Under the pieces are notes generated by a model, which was not told where the DNA came from, ran no database searches, and saw only the letters and a list, made by a program, of their open reading frames with translations. Both the position numbers and the translations under genes were made by a program. From Coriaria nepalensis (lineage: Eukaryota > Streptophyta > Magnoliopsida > Cucurbitales > Coriariaceae), in NCBI GenBank assembly GCA_027186245.1, contig CP114486.1, positions 12,848,501 through 12,912,500 on the forward strand: a stretch of 64,000 nucleotides of DNA. Direction: 5' to 3'. The stretch's first letter is position 1. Each line of letters opens with the position of its first letter. This document shows, piece after piece, positions 44,800-55,456 of this stretch.

Positions 44800-47537
44800 A
44801 AAAAAGAATTGCTAATATTTCATTGAATTTCTTACAAATTCAAATAGAAATAAAAGAGATGATTATAAAATATACTTACAATCATGTTTAGAATAAACAA
44901 AACATATTAAAAATATTAAACATCAACTATTAATTCGGCTAATTAAATTTTAGATAAAAGCAAAGAAAAGTGTATAAAATATAGAAAAAGTAGAACATGC
45001 TTTAACCACTACTTTTACAAATTTTTGCTATTAAGGGACAAATCTATCCAAAATACAATACAAATGTTTTCAAGACTTAAAATTAGCTTCCACATGTTTA
45101 GAATTATGAACCAAACTTGTTGAAGTGATCGGAACCTTTGTAGAATTCAAATTTAGCTTCTGACTGTTCTACAAGTAAACCAAAAACTTAGAAAAAATTG
45201 AGATTAAATGAATCATAACTTGAGTTAAGATGAACCAATTTAAGTGATTCAAATTGCTACAACTTGGTATTGGAGAGATCTAACTAATGGTATAAGAGTC
45301 AATGATAATTGAATATGATTTCCAAAAGTCAACTCTGATATTAGATTTTGAAAATAAGCAATTTCTGACACTCCTCATTGATTGGCTTGAGAATCACTCC
45401 TAGCCTTCCTCTGAACATTTCAAACTTGAAAGTTGAAAGAGACTTAGTGAATATGTCTACATTTTGCTCCTATGAAGAATAATGTAGCAGCTTGGTTTCC
45501 CCTTCTTGATTCATTCCCTTATGGCATGAAATTTGACTTGAATGTGTTTAGTCCTACCAAAGTGAATTGGATTTTCATAAATGGCTATTGCTGACTTACT
45601 ATCACAATAGATCACAATAGAAATTTCTTGAGCAAATCCCAAATCAACCATGACCTTTCTAAGCTAAACATACTGATTGGTTGCATATGCAACTGTAACA
45701 TACTCGGCTTCAGTAGTGGATTGAATAATAATGCCTTACTTCTTTGAGCTCCAACAGAATACCCCTGAATTCAGAGAGAAGCAATATCCACTTATGTTTT
45801 TAGTGTCATCACTTGACCCTGCCCAATCACTATCAACAAACCCTTCCAATTTAGGTTCATCTTCTTTAAATAGAATTCTGTGATCAGTAGTGCCCTTAAG
45901 GTACCTCACATCCTCTTTGCTAATCTAAGATGAATTTAGCTAGGATTGTGCATGAATTGGGAAAGAAATTAACGGAGTACATGAGCTCAGGTCTGGTTGT
46001 AGTGAGATACATAAGACCTTTCAATTAAGCTTATGAAATGAGTCTCATCCACTTTCTCAGCACCATCGTCTTTTATCAATTTCTCATTCGCAACCAAAGG
46101 AGTAGCAACTGATTTTCTTGACTCCATCTTGAATTTCTTCAAGAGATTCTTAGCATATTTCTTTTGAGAAATAAAGATCCTTTCAGGTAGTTGCATGAAT
46201 TCCATTCCTAAGAAAAACTTCATCAAACGAAGGTCAGTCATCTCAAATATTGATTGCATCTCAGTTTTGAGTTTCAGCAACAAACCATCATTATTTTCAA
46301 TTATTAACAGATTGTTAACATATAAAAAGATGATAATAAATGATGTACCTGACTTCTTGACATAGAGTATGACATCACTATCACTCTCAGTGAACCCTGA
46401 GGTTAAGAGATGGGAATCTTTCCTATTGTACCAAGCTCGAGGAGCCTACTTCAGACCATACAGGGCATTGCTCAGTTTGATGACACTGTCTTCTTATCCC
46501 TTGACCTCAAAACCTTCAGGCGGATCGATATAAATATCTTCTTCTAGAATTCCATTCAAGAACGAAGATTTGACATCCAATTGATAGATAGGCCATGCTC
46601 TTTGCTTGCTGCAAGAGCAATTAAAAGTCTAATGGTGTCAAGCCTAGCCACTAGAGTAAAAGTTTTTGAGTAGTTGACCCATGTTGTTGAGTGTAACCTT
46701 TAACCACTAACCTTGCCTTGTATTTGTTGATAGTACCATTAGCATTGCGCTTGAGTTTGAAGATCCATTTGACTTTAATCACTTTTTACTGTTTTGCCCT
46801 CTCAACTAGCTTCCAAATCGGATTTTTCTCAATCATGGGCACCTCCTCTTTCATTGCATTTTCTCAATGATCATCTTGTATCGCTTCATTGAATGTCATT
46901 GCTTAAAAACATAAATGTTGCACCTTCAATAGACATCATCAAGTGACCAGAATCTATAAACAATTGGTTCATCATCCGAATCAGAACCAGCCTCTTCTGG
47001 AATTGATATATTCTGATTTTCAATAGTGAAATCAAAGTAATCAATATCACCATCTTCTGAATTCTATTTGAACTGTGTTTGTTCATTAAATGAAACATCT
47101 CGAGCATTTGCAACTCTATTGCTTGCTGGAATAAACACCTTATATCCTTTGGAGTCATGACAGTAGACAACCATGAAGCATTTTTCAGCATTTTAAACTA
47201 ATTTATCTCTTCTTGCATCTGGAATGTGTATGAAGGAAATTGATCCAAATACTCTTAGGTGAGAAACAGAGGGGTTGGTCTTGGACTATGCTTTATAAGG
47301 AGTCATATCCTTGACAAATTTTGTTAGCAATCTATTTAGGATGTAAACAGCAGTGTTGGTGGCTTCTGCCTAGGATTTTGTTATCATCTCCATGATGATT
47401 CAATTTTTCCTCTCAGATACCCCATTTCGCTGAAGGTTATAGGGAACTATAAATTAATGCTTTACCCATTTTCTTCACACAGTTCTTGAACTCAATGGAG
47501 AATATTCTCCTTCATTATTGTCAGATCTCAATGCTCT
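44800..47537 (-). mobile_element. Truncated Ty1-copia (3' LTR, RNase H, RT, part of integrase)
   Basis: Minus-strand copia remnant. The 3' LTR probably spans about 44800 to 45372, where TGTCAGAAATTGC (read on the minus strand) marks its start next to the polypurine side. The RNase H region lies at 45400-45900 in broken frames. RT is clearest at 46283-45987 (LRLMKFFLGMEFMQLPERIF, ISQKKYAKNLLKKFKMESRK). The RT start and integrase end are at 46880-47190, and an integrase segment ends abruptly at about 47537. Gag, protease and 5' LTR are missing. The broken end abuts the CSC1-like pseudogene. Confidence 0.82.
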
Positions 47538-48933
47538 GAGTGTGTATTGAGCTTGGCTTTTCTTAGGAGTTTCCCTTCACTCGAAGGAGGCCAATGTTTG
47601 CTTTTCTTTCCACAAGTTCAGATTCTTTAAACTGAATGTTTCAGCTGCCCTCATAACTAAGCTCCTTGCTGTATGGAATGCTACTTGCCGCAACATCGCT
47701 TGCCACTATGGCGTTGATGCAGCTCAGTTCCTCCTGATCAAAGGAGGGAGTTGTGCCCTACTCTTGTCCATTGCTTCTTTTTCAATTTTAGTAATGCTTC
47801 TGCTTAATCTTTATGCTGGTAAGGCTGTGTTAGATGATCAATTCTCAAAGACCATAATCAATCACATTGAGAAAGTTTCTCCTTGACTCTGGATGCATTT
47901 TCTTTTCATACTTCTTCTTGTTGTTTTAGTCCATTTTGGTACTTCTGCTATCTAAAAGAGATTGAAGGTCACTAGATTTGGGGATGGGAATGGGAATTTA
48001 AATGACTCAACTGCCAATTCCACCCCCATGTTCACTATCATGGTGCAAGGTATCCCCAAAACCTTAGGGGCTAATAGAGCTGTGTTGCAAGATTATTTTC
48101 AAGACAGATATCTGGAAGGGTTTTTAGGGTCATCCTCCCTGTGGATTTGTGTGCATTGGATGATTTAGCCACGAAACTGGTGGATGTCAAGAATGAAATT
48201 TCATGGTTGGTGGCACGGATTGACTCTCAGCTCTTACCTGGTGAAAGTGTGGATAATGAGATTAGAGAAGATTCTTCAGAGGGATTGTCGCCCTGGATTT
48301 GTCACACTTGGAGGGGAGTGAATGAATTTTGGAGTTGCATAAGGGCTACATTTGGTTTTGCAGAGGAGGAAATGCTGAGAAGACTGCAGGAATTAAGAGC
48401 TACCTTGGAGACCAAACTGACAACTTATAAAGAAGGTCATGCACCAAGTGCTGGAATTGCATTTGTGATGTTTAAGGATATCTATATTGCTAACAAAGCA
48501 ATTTAGGATTTTCAGAATGAAAATAAAAGGCGAATAAGGAAGTTCTTTTTTGTTATGGAATTACTTAGAGAAACCAATGGAAAGTTGAGCATGCTCCCTT
48601 GCCAACTGATATTTATTGGAATCATTTGGGGTCAACCAAACTCTCTTCAAGACTTCGGAGGGTGTTGGTGAAAACATGCCTACTATTAATGCTTTTATTC
48701 TTTAGCTCTCCTATTGCAGTAATTCGTGCTGTAAAGAGTGCTGGTAGGATTATAAATGCAGAAGCAATGGATAATGCACAGTCATTGCTGGCTTTGATGT
48801 AAAGCTCAAGTTAGTTTATAAGTATCATCTTTTAGTTCCTACCTAATGTTATCATTTTTGTGAGTATGAATGTAGTAATCCTATCAATACTTTCATATCT
48901 CTCAAAGTTTGAATGACACCTAACTGAAGATAT

Positions 48934-49063
48934 TGAGGTAAAATATGTATTGTATTATTATATTACAGATCACATAAGAGACGTGTTTATATACTAAGCA
49001 ACTAGGGTTTAGTTAATAAAAAGAATAATACAGCTAATACAAAATGACTATTGTATCCTTTCA
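48934..49063 (-). repeat. 3' LTR (short) of the CSC1-interrupting copia
   Basis: 130 bp, TGAGGTAAAATATG to CCTTTCA on the plus strand, about 90 percent alike by eye to 53325-53453. Nine additional bases (TGAAGATAT, 48925-48933) lie between it and the TSD. Confidence 0.88.
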
Positions 49064-51786
49064 TGCTCCCTCAAGTGTAGCAGGAACAGGAGAATTCAGG
49101 ATAAGCTTGGACAGAAAAAAGTGGAACCGAGAGCGGGAGATACTTTTAGTTAGTGTATCGGCAAGTTGAGCAACAATGGAGATGTATCAAATATGAAGAA
49201 GACCCTTTGAAACCATATCCCGAACAAAGTGAACGTTGATTTCAATATGCTTTGTTCGAGAATGAAACACATGATTAACAGCAAGATAAGTTGCGCCAAT
49301 GTTATCACACTATAAAGTCGGTAAAATAGGAGTAGGAACATGAAGTTCAACGAGAAGGAAAGTGACCAATGAACCTCAGAGGCAGCTAAGGTGACAACGC
49401 GATACTCAGATTTAGTGCTCGATCGAGCGATCATTTGCTGCTTCTTAGAAACCCAACTAACAAGGTTCAGACCAAGAAATATGTAGAAGCTAGTGGTCGA
49501 TCGCTTGACATCAGGACATCCAAAGGCGAGTGAAGGAACTGTGAAACCCAGTGAACATCCGAAGGTGAGTGAAGGAACTGTGAAACTTTGTTTACAGTAA
49601 ATTGGATATCAGGATGAGTGATTGTTGCATATTATAAGGCACCAACTGTGCTCCGAAACAGAGTAGGATCGGGTAGAGCATCACCCGAGTATTTGGATAG
49701 TTGTTGGCCTAATATTAAATGAGTAGGATATGGTTTTGCATCTGAAAGACCAGTGCACTAGAGAAGAGCATTAATGTACCCTTCTTGAGTGAGAAGTAGA
49801 CTGGATGAGGTTGATTGAGATTCGATACTGAAAAAGTAACATAATGAACCGAGATCCTTGAGTTAGAAAGTGGCATGAAGTTGTGAAATAAGAGTTCGAA
49901 CAGCAGTAGGATAAGACCCAATAGGAGAATATCATCGACATATATCTAGATGTAACATAGAGAGACACTAACCTTACGAAGAAAAAGAGATGTGTCGGAT
50001 CAGGAATGAACAAAACAAGCTTAACGAGACGGTGAGAAAGGCAATGAAACCAGGCTCGAGGAGCTTTTCTGAGACCATAGATAGCTTTGTAGAGTCTACA
50101 AACATGACCCAGAAAAGATCCATCAAGACAACTGGACGGTTGTGACATATATAGACTTCCTCAGTAAGGGTCCCATGAAGGAAGGCGTTATTAATGTCAA
50201 CCTATCAAATGTCCCAGCCTTGCATAATGGCAATTAAAAGAACAACGCGCTCAGTGGTCAACTTAACCATGAGACTGAAAGTTTTCGAGAAATCAATACC
50301 TTCAGCTTAGTAGAAGCCCTTGGTGACCAAACGAGCCTTGTAGCAGAGAATCGAACTGTACAAGTTACGTTTAATCCAGAATACCCATTTACAGCCTACA
50401 AGATTAACATCAGAAGGTAGTAGAACAAGAGGCTAGGTAGAGTTAGACTAGAGAGCGCGAAGCTCATCGGCCATGGCCTTGCGCTAGAGGGGACAATGAT
50501 TGGCAATGGCAAAGGTGGTAGGTTCGGTGGTGGCGACAGTAGAGGTCTGAAAGGTGAGGTGATCGGGAAAGACTTTGAGATGAAGTATCTTGGTCTAGGC
50601 TCGTGTAATCATTGGGTGAATTTGGGAAAAGGCTGAACATGGAGAGCAAGAGAGGAAAATGGCGAGGATTGGATAGCGGCAGGTGATGTGGAAGAAGAGG
50701 GAGATGGGAGTGACGTAGCCGAAGGGAGAGAGAGTGAGAGTTAGGAGGGGGCCGAGTTTAGTGATGGGCTGAAGGGAGAGTTGAGCCCAGATATGGTGAG
50801 TGAATACTAGGCCGAGAGAGAGAAATAGTTTGCATGGAAGTAGTGGATGGGCTGAGAGGGGTGGGTCTGAAGTAAGAAGGAATGGGTAGGGTGATGTGAG
50901 GTCGAGCAGTAGAGGGAAAGTGAGGTGTGGGGAGAGAGGACAAATGGTAGGGAAAAATAAATTAATCAAACCGAACATGATGAGAGAGAATAATTTTATG
51001 AGTGAGAGGGTCAAGACTTCTATAGCCTTTGTGAGTGGAGGAGTAACCGATGAAGACACAAGGAATGGATTTTGGACTCAATTTGTCAGGATGGGTAGAA
51101 CCGAGAAATGAGAAATAGAGAAAACCCAAAAGTGTGAATAAGATTCTAGTCAAGCAGACAATGAACAAGAACCTTAAATGGACTTATGGTGGAAAGAAGA
51201 GGAGTGGGAAGCCGATTAATTATATAAGAGGCCGTGGAAAAGGCATCAAACTAGAGATGTTTGGGGAAGTAGGAGTGAAGGAGAATGGAGATAGCCATTT
51301 TGGAAAGATGACGGTTTTTACGCTTAGTAATTCCATTTTGTTGGAGGGTGTGAAGACACGAAATTTGATAAGAAATACAAAAGAGATTGATAAATTGTTT
51401 AAAAGCATTTTTTGTGAGTTCAGGTGCCCCATCACACTGGAATATTTTAATTGTAGTGGAAAAAGGTTTTCAACCAAATATTTAAAATGAGCAAAACACA
51501 TGATCTCATCAAATTTATTGTGGAGAGAATAGAGCTAGGTAAAGCAGCTAAAATCATCTATAAAATTGATAAAATAACGAAAACTAGAAGATATAATAGG
51601 AGAAAGACCCCAAATGTCACAATATATAAGAAAAATGGAGAAGTACTACAAATAGGATGAGCGGAAAAGGGGAGACGCCAAATCTTAGCCTATTTACAAC
51701 AAATACATAATTTGTTAACATCAAGAAAACCCAAAAACAAATGTGGGCTAGAAGATCGAATTTGGTCGAGAACGATAGACGACGGG

Positions 51787-52890
51787 TGTAGCGACCCTCT
51801 ACTGGTTACATTGCTTATCGAAACACCATTGAGAAAATAGTTATTTTTATTTTAACTTAACTATATAACCAGTAGGGGCGTTACTAGCTCACTCGGAAAC
51901 CCTTTGATAAAAATACGGAACAATTTGAACTTTCTTAAAACTCTATTTAAATCTCTTCTAGCAACAATATTAAAGGAAACCATAGTACATTATATATATA
52001 ACTTTTGTACATAATATATAAATATGATAATATTTATAACTCTGTTAATAAAACAAAGTAATACTTTTAGAAACTTCTCAAAATACATTAAAAGAAGACC
52101 TTTCCAAAATTATATTTTAAGACTTTCATGTCTACTCACAAATCGGGCTCATATATACTCAACACCAATTGATCACACTTCATTCACTCAGTCTTGAAAC
52201 TACTGACTTTCCCTTTTTCTGCTTACATACAACACAAGCAACTATTATGAGTTAAAAAGCTAAGTAAGGATTTTATTTCACATGCACAAGACATATTTAA
52301 ATACATTTTAAAAACTCGATTGAATAATTTTGTGAATTTTTATCTCTTTCTATGCAAATGAGATGCTCTTTTTACTTTTTAGGCCCTAAGGATGCTGCCG
52401 CCGACACTACTGTGATCTATGGTCCTCTATGACAAAAAATATCTGATATTGTGACTTCACTCAGTCTGCCCTGATTAGATCACATCTCGGATCAATGATC
52501 TCTATCAGTCATACCTGATCGAATAAAATTTTTAAGATCAACGACTCTACTCATTCTGCCTTGACCAAGCAGCGCCTCAATATAATGTTATGCTTATGTC
52601 ATGTCAAGCATTACACTAATCAATTTAAAAGCATAACATTTCTCTTTACTGTTTTTGCAAAAAAAAAAAACTGATGGTACATTCAATACCTTTTTGGAAA
52701 TGATATATATATATATATTCAAATAGTATAAACTCAATTATAACATGCTTTATAAAAATATAGCACTACGCAATCAACTCAATGTTCATCATGTTATATT
52801 GCATCCATATCAATATAATAAATCTCATGCTGAACAAATAGTGAAAATACTTGTATTATATGTGAGACTTTACTTATAGATCTTTTACCG
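51787..52890 (-). repeat. Reversed partial copy of the 8.0-10.3 kb LTR family
   Basis: Its reverse complement aligns with 9236-10312: the terminus GGGTCGCTACA versus GGGTTGCTATG, the segment CAGTAGGGGCGTTACTAG versus TAGGTAACGCTCCTACTGG (same block, opposite strand), GAGGACCATAGATCACA, and AGTAAAGTCTCAC with GTTCAGCATGAGATTTAT. Homology fades left of 9236 / right of about 52890. It splits the gag to integrase part of the copia that carries it. The pyrimidine-rich tract at 52912-53038 may belong to it. Confidence 0.8.
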
Positions 52891-53309
52891 AGGATTGACA
52901 ATTGGGAGTTCCTAATTCTCTTTTCCTTTTTTCTTCATTTTTCTCTTTTTCTATTTTCCTTTTCCCCTTATTTCCTTTCCTTCTCTTTTTTCTTTTCCCT
53001 ATCTTTTTCCTTCTTTTCTTTCGTTTCTTTCCCTTTGATCTATTGAGCCAGATTCATAGTAATGATGATAGATTCAATTTGGAACTTGTGAGATAGTTGT
53101 TGCCATCAAGATGAGTGGAGATAAAGCTAGTTATGTTTTGTATGAGTAGAATAGGGTGTGCCGATAATATTTGTAGTAAGGTTCGTTGGTTATATGAGGC
53201 CGGAATTTGCACCAGCAAGGTTGGGCGGTAGATCATCAACTTGGCTAGTGATGATGGTGGGTGGTGGTGTGGTCATTGTAGAATTTAGAAAAGAGGAGGC
53301 GTTGGGTAT

Positions 53310-53322
53310 GGCTCTGATACCA
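53310..53322 (-). promoter_or_regulatory. Primer-binding site of the CSC1-interrupting copia
   Basis: Minus strand TGGTATCAGAGCC, a perfect complement to the plant initiator-Met tRNA 3' end, lies two bases from the 5' LTR end. Confidence 0.92.
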
Positions 53323-53324
53323 GT

Positions 53325-53453
53325 TGAGGTAAAATATATATTGTATTATTATATCATAGATTATATAAGAGATGTGTTATATACTAAGCAACTAAGGTTT
53401 TAGTTAATAAAAGGAATAAAACAGCTAATACAAAATGACTATCTTATCCTTTC
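53325..53453 (-). repeat. 5' LTR (short) of the CSC1-interrupting copia
   Basis: 129 bp, TGAGGTAAAATATATA to CCTTTCA on the plus strand; matches 48934-49063. The TSD CTAAC follows at 53454. Confidence 0.9.
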
Positions 53454-54500
53454 ACTAACTTTATACGGAGAGCAAAGACCTGCTCTTCTGAAGATGGTTT
53501 GCTTCTTCCTAGTAAATCTTATGCTATTGAGGGCGTTGGCTGACTCATTCTTAGAGAGTGCTATGCTGTGAATGGGTCGTTGCTATTTGGATGGAGAAGA
53601 TTGCAAGAGAATTGAGTAGTATATGAGCACATCGTTCTTGTCCAAATCATGTCTTTCCTCTCTGGCGTTTTTGATAACAAGCTCTTTCTTTGGAATATCT
53701 TATGACCTGTTGGCTTCTATCCCATGGTTAAAGAAGAAGATTAAGAAGTCTCGGAAGAATGACATGCTCAATTTGGTTCCGGAACAAAGTGAAGAGTACC
53801 CGTTAGAACTGTTGGAATTTTGGGAAGAGTTGTGAAGACAAGTAAATTATCAAATGCTGGAAAAATGCCTACTTGCTTATAACAGTAATGGCTTTTTCTA
53901 TTTATACTAAATTTATGATGATTATAAGTACATTTAAACCAATACTTAAATACTGATATAAACAACCCTTAGCATGACTAAAGTTAATACTTACCATCCC
54001 AACACTTACATCACAAACTATGGTTCTCATACTAAGAAACCACAAATACAGCATGCTTTCCGCTTTCCGCTTTCCACCTGTTATATAATGGACATATTTC
54101 GTACTTAAAAAATTTGAATTACTTGCTTATTTCATATTTTTACAGCCTTTTAACTTGAAGTGCCAATAAGATTTCAAATTCGAACAAGAACCGCAGGAAG
54201 TAGATAGTCTTCGGAGGTGTGTGAGAATCTGTACGACTCCCCAAGATCGAACGGAAAAGATCTTTCTATATATCCCGTCAATAGAACCTGAACAACACCC
54301 AAGCAGATGTTTGATTTTGCACAATATTATGCATTTAATCCGACAGTGTTTGCGCTTACCTTGACATATTCTTCATTTGCTCCACTGGTGGTCCCGATTG
54401 GGGCAGTGTACTTTGGGTATAGATATGTAGTGGACAAGTACGACTTTCTGTTTGTGTATAGAGTTGCAAGTACAATTCTGATGGCCGTGGTCCTGTAAAG

Positions 54501-55456
54501 AGGTGAAATTCCTTTTCAACGTGATCAATTTTAAATAATGTACTCTGTGGATTCTCTATTTTCCCACTAGCTTTTGTTTTTTTTCAGGATATCGATCGAT
54601 ATTATTGCCCGCACCGGCCACCGACAACCACATTGAATAATAATTCATCATGGGGTTGAGGGGGTAAGTATATTAAGTTATGTTTTGGGTTAAGGAATTA
54701 AATTGTGATAATGATCCGAATTAGATAGCTAGCTAGCTAGCTAAGATAGGTGTATGATGTAAGATGTATAGTCTAATCTAATTATGTAGTTGTGTTGACT
54801 TGGATTAATTATTCCCACTTCAAGACTTTTAATTAAAGTCGTTGGCAATTTCCGGAGAAGGTTCCTTATATGTATAAAATATCCTAAGCAGGGCAGGGCA
54901 GCGCAGCGCTAGCTTGTAACAATCATACATTAAAATGTCAATGCCTTTACCAACTCGTACATGAAGCTGGGGGGATTAACATAATGACATTATTATAATA
55001 AACAACTACATAGTATTTATATCAGCACTGGGACCCACATTACAGCCGGAAAACCTAGAGACAGGGAAGAATGAGAATATTTGACTTCATCCATCCATCC
55101 ATCCATCCATCCATCCATCCATCATATGATATTACTAAGTCGTCGGGTCATATCGTGCCCAGTTACTAAAGTCTCCTAGTTTGATCCATCTCTTTCTGTT
55201 TCTGATCAGCTAGCTGCAGGGAGAGATCAACAACCCTCTGAATTCCCTCGCTATGTCTAACATTATTTTCTATTTAAAACTCCCCCGCTGACAATCGTAT
55301 TCTTAATTTCCTTGTCCAGCTTCCGTATATACTATATACAATCACAATTCACAGTACTATTGTTTCCAATCTATATATAATCATCCTTCCATCCATCCCG
55401 TTCATCGTCTTCGTCTAACTCTACCTCCTGATAAGTCCCTTTCAATTTTTCAAGTC
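54501..55456. other. Intergenic DNA, ATCC repeat, aspartic protease promoter
   Basis: A (CATC)n tract of about nine units lies at 55087-55122 and an (AGCT)n tract of about five units at 54726-54745. A TATA-like CTATATATAA at 55371-55380 lies 77 bp before the protease ATG. No gene seen. Confidence 0.6.
55371..55380 (+). promoter_or_regulatory. Probable TATA box of the aspartic protease gene
   Basis: CTATATATAA, 77 bp upstream of the ATG, followed by a CT-rich leader. Sequence and spacing only. Confidence 0.45.

Larger units (their letters stand above)
48925..53453 (-). mobile_element. Complete-ended Ty1-copia with 130-bp LTRs inside the CSC1-like pseudogene
   Basis: The element is flanked by a perfect 5-bp target duplication CTAAC (48920-48924 and 53454-53458). 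Removing it with one TSD copy restores the host reading HLTLYGEQR. It reads on the minus strand: PBS at 53322-53310; gag start (MTTPPPTIITSQVDDLPPNL and, broken, SNYL..KFQIESII at about 53110-53060); pre-integrase and integrase pieces at 51720-50960 (FLGSTHPDKLSPKSIPCVFI, YRSLDPLTHKI); RT at 50148-49771 (VCRLYKAIYGLRKAPRAWFH); RNase H end at 49434-49370 (MIARSSTKSEYRVVTLAASE). Many stops. A fragment of another LTR family is nested at 51787-52890. Confidence 0.88.
47555..54500 (+). pseudogene. CSC1/OSCA-like (At4g35870-type, DUF221) channel pseudogene
   Basis: The plus-strand remnant follows the DUF221/CSC1-like order. [40 protein letters not shown] (47640-47885), [20 protein letters not shown] (48010-48070), [20 protein letters not shown] (48143-48210) and AGIAFVMFKDIYIANKAI (48445-48506) come first, then [20 protein letters not shown] and [20 protein letters not shown] (48602-48725), and SYLSKFE*HLT at 48890-48925. 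It resumes after the copia at 53459 with [40 protein letters not shown] and [20 protein letters not shown] to 53830, then after a lost segment [18 protein letters not shown] and [20 protein letters not shown] (54310-54470). There are frameshifts near 48110 and 48570 and stops at 48504 and 48800. Intact relatives are intron-poor multi-pass membrane proteins of the mechanosensitive/osmosensitive channel superfamily. Confidence 0.88.

Noticed and set aside
52902..53096. Phe-rich small membrane protein candidate
   Set aside because: The pyrimidine-only tract (TTTCCTTTTC) gives an artificial hydrophobic frame; it is part of the nested retroelement region.
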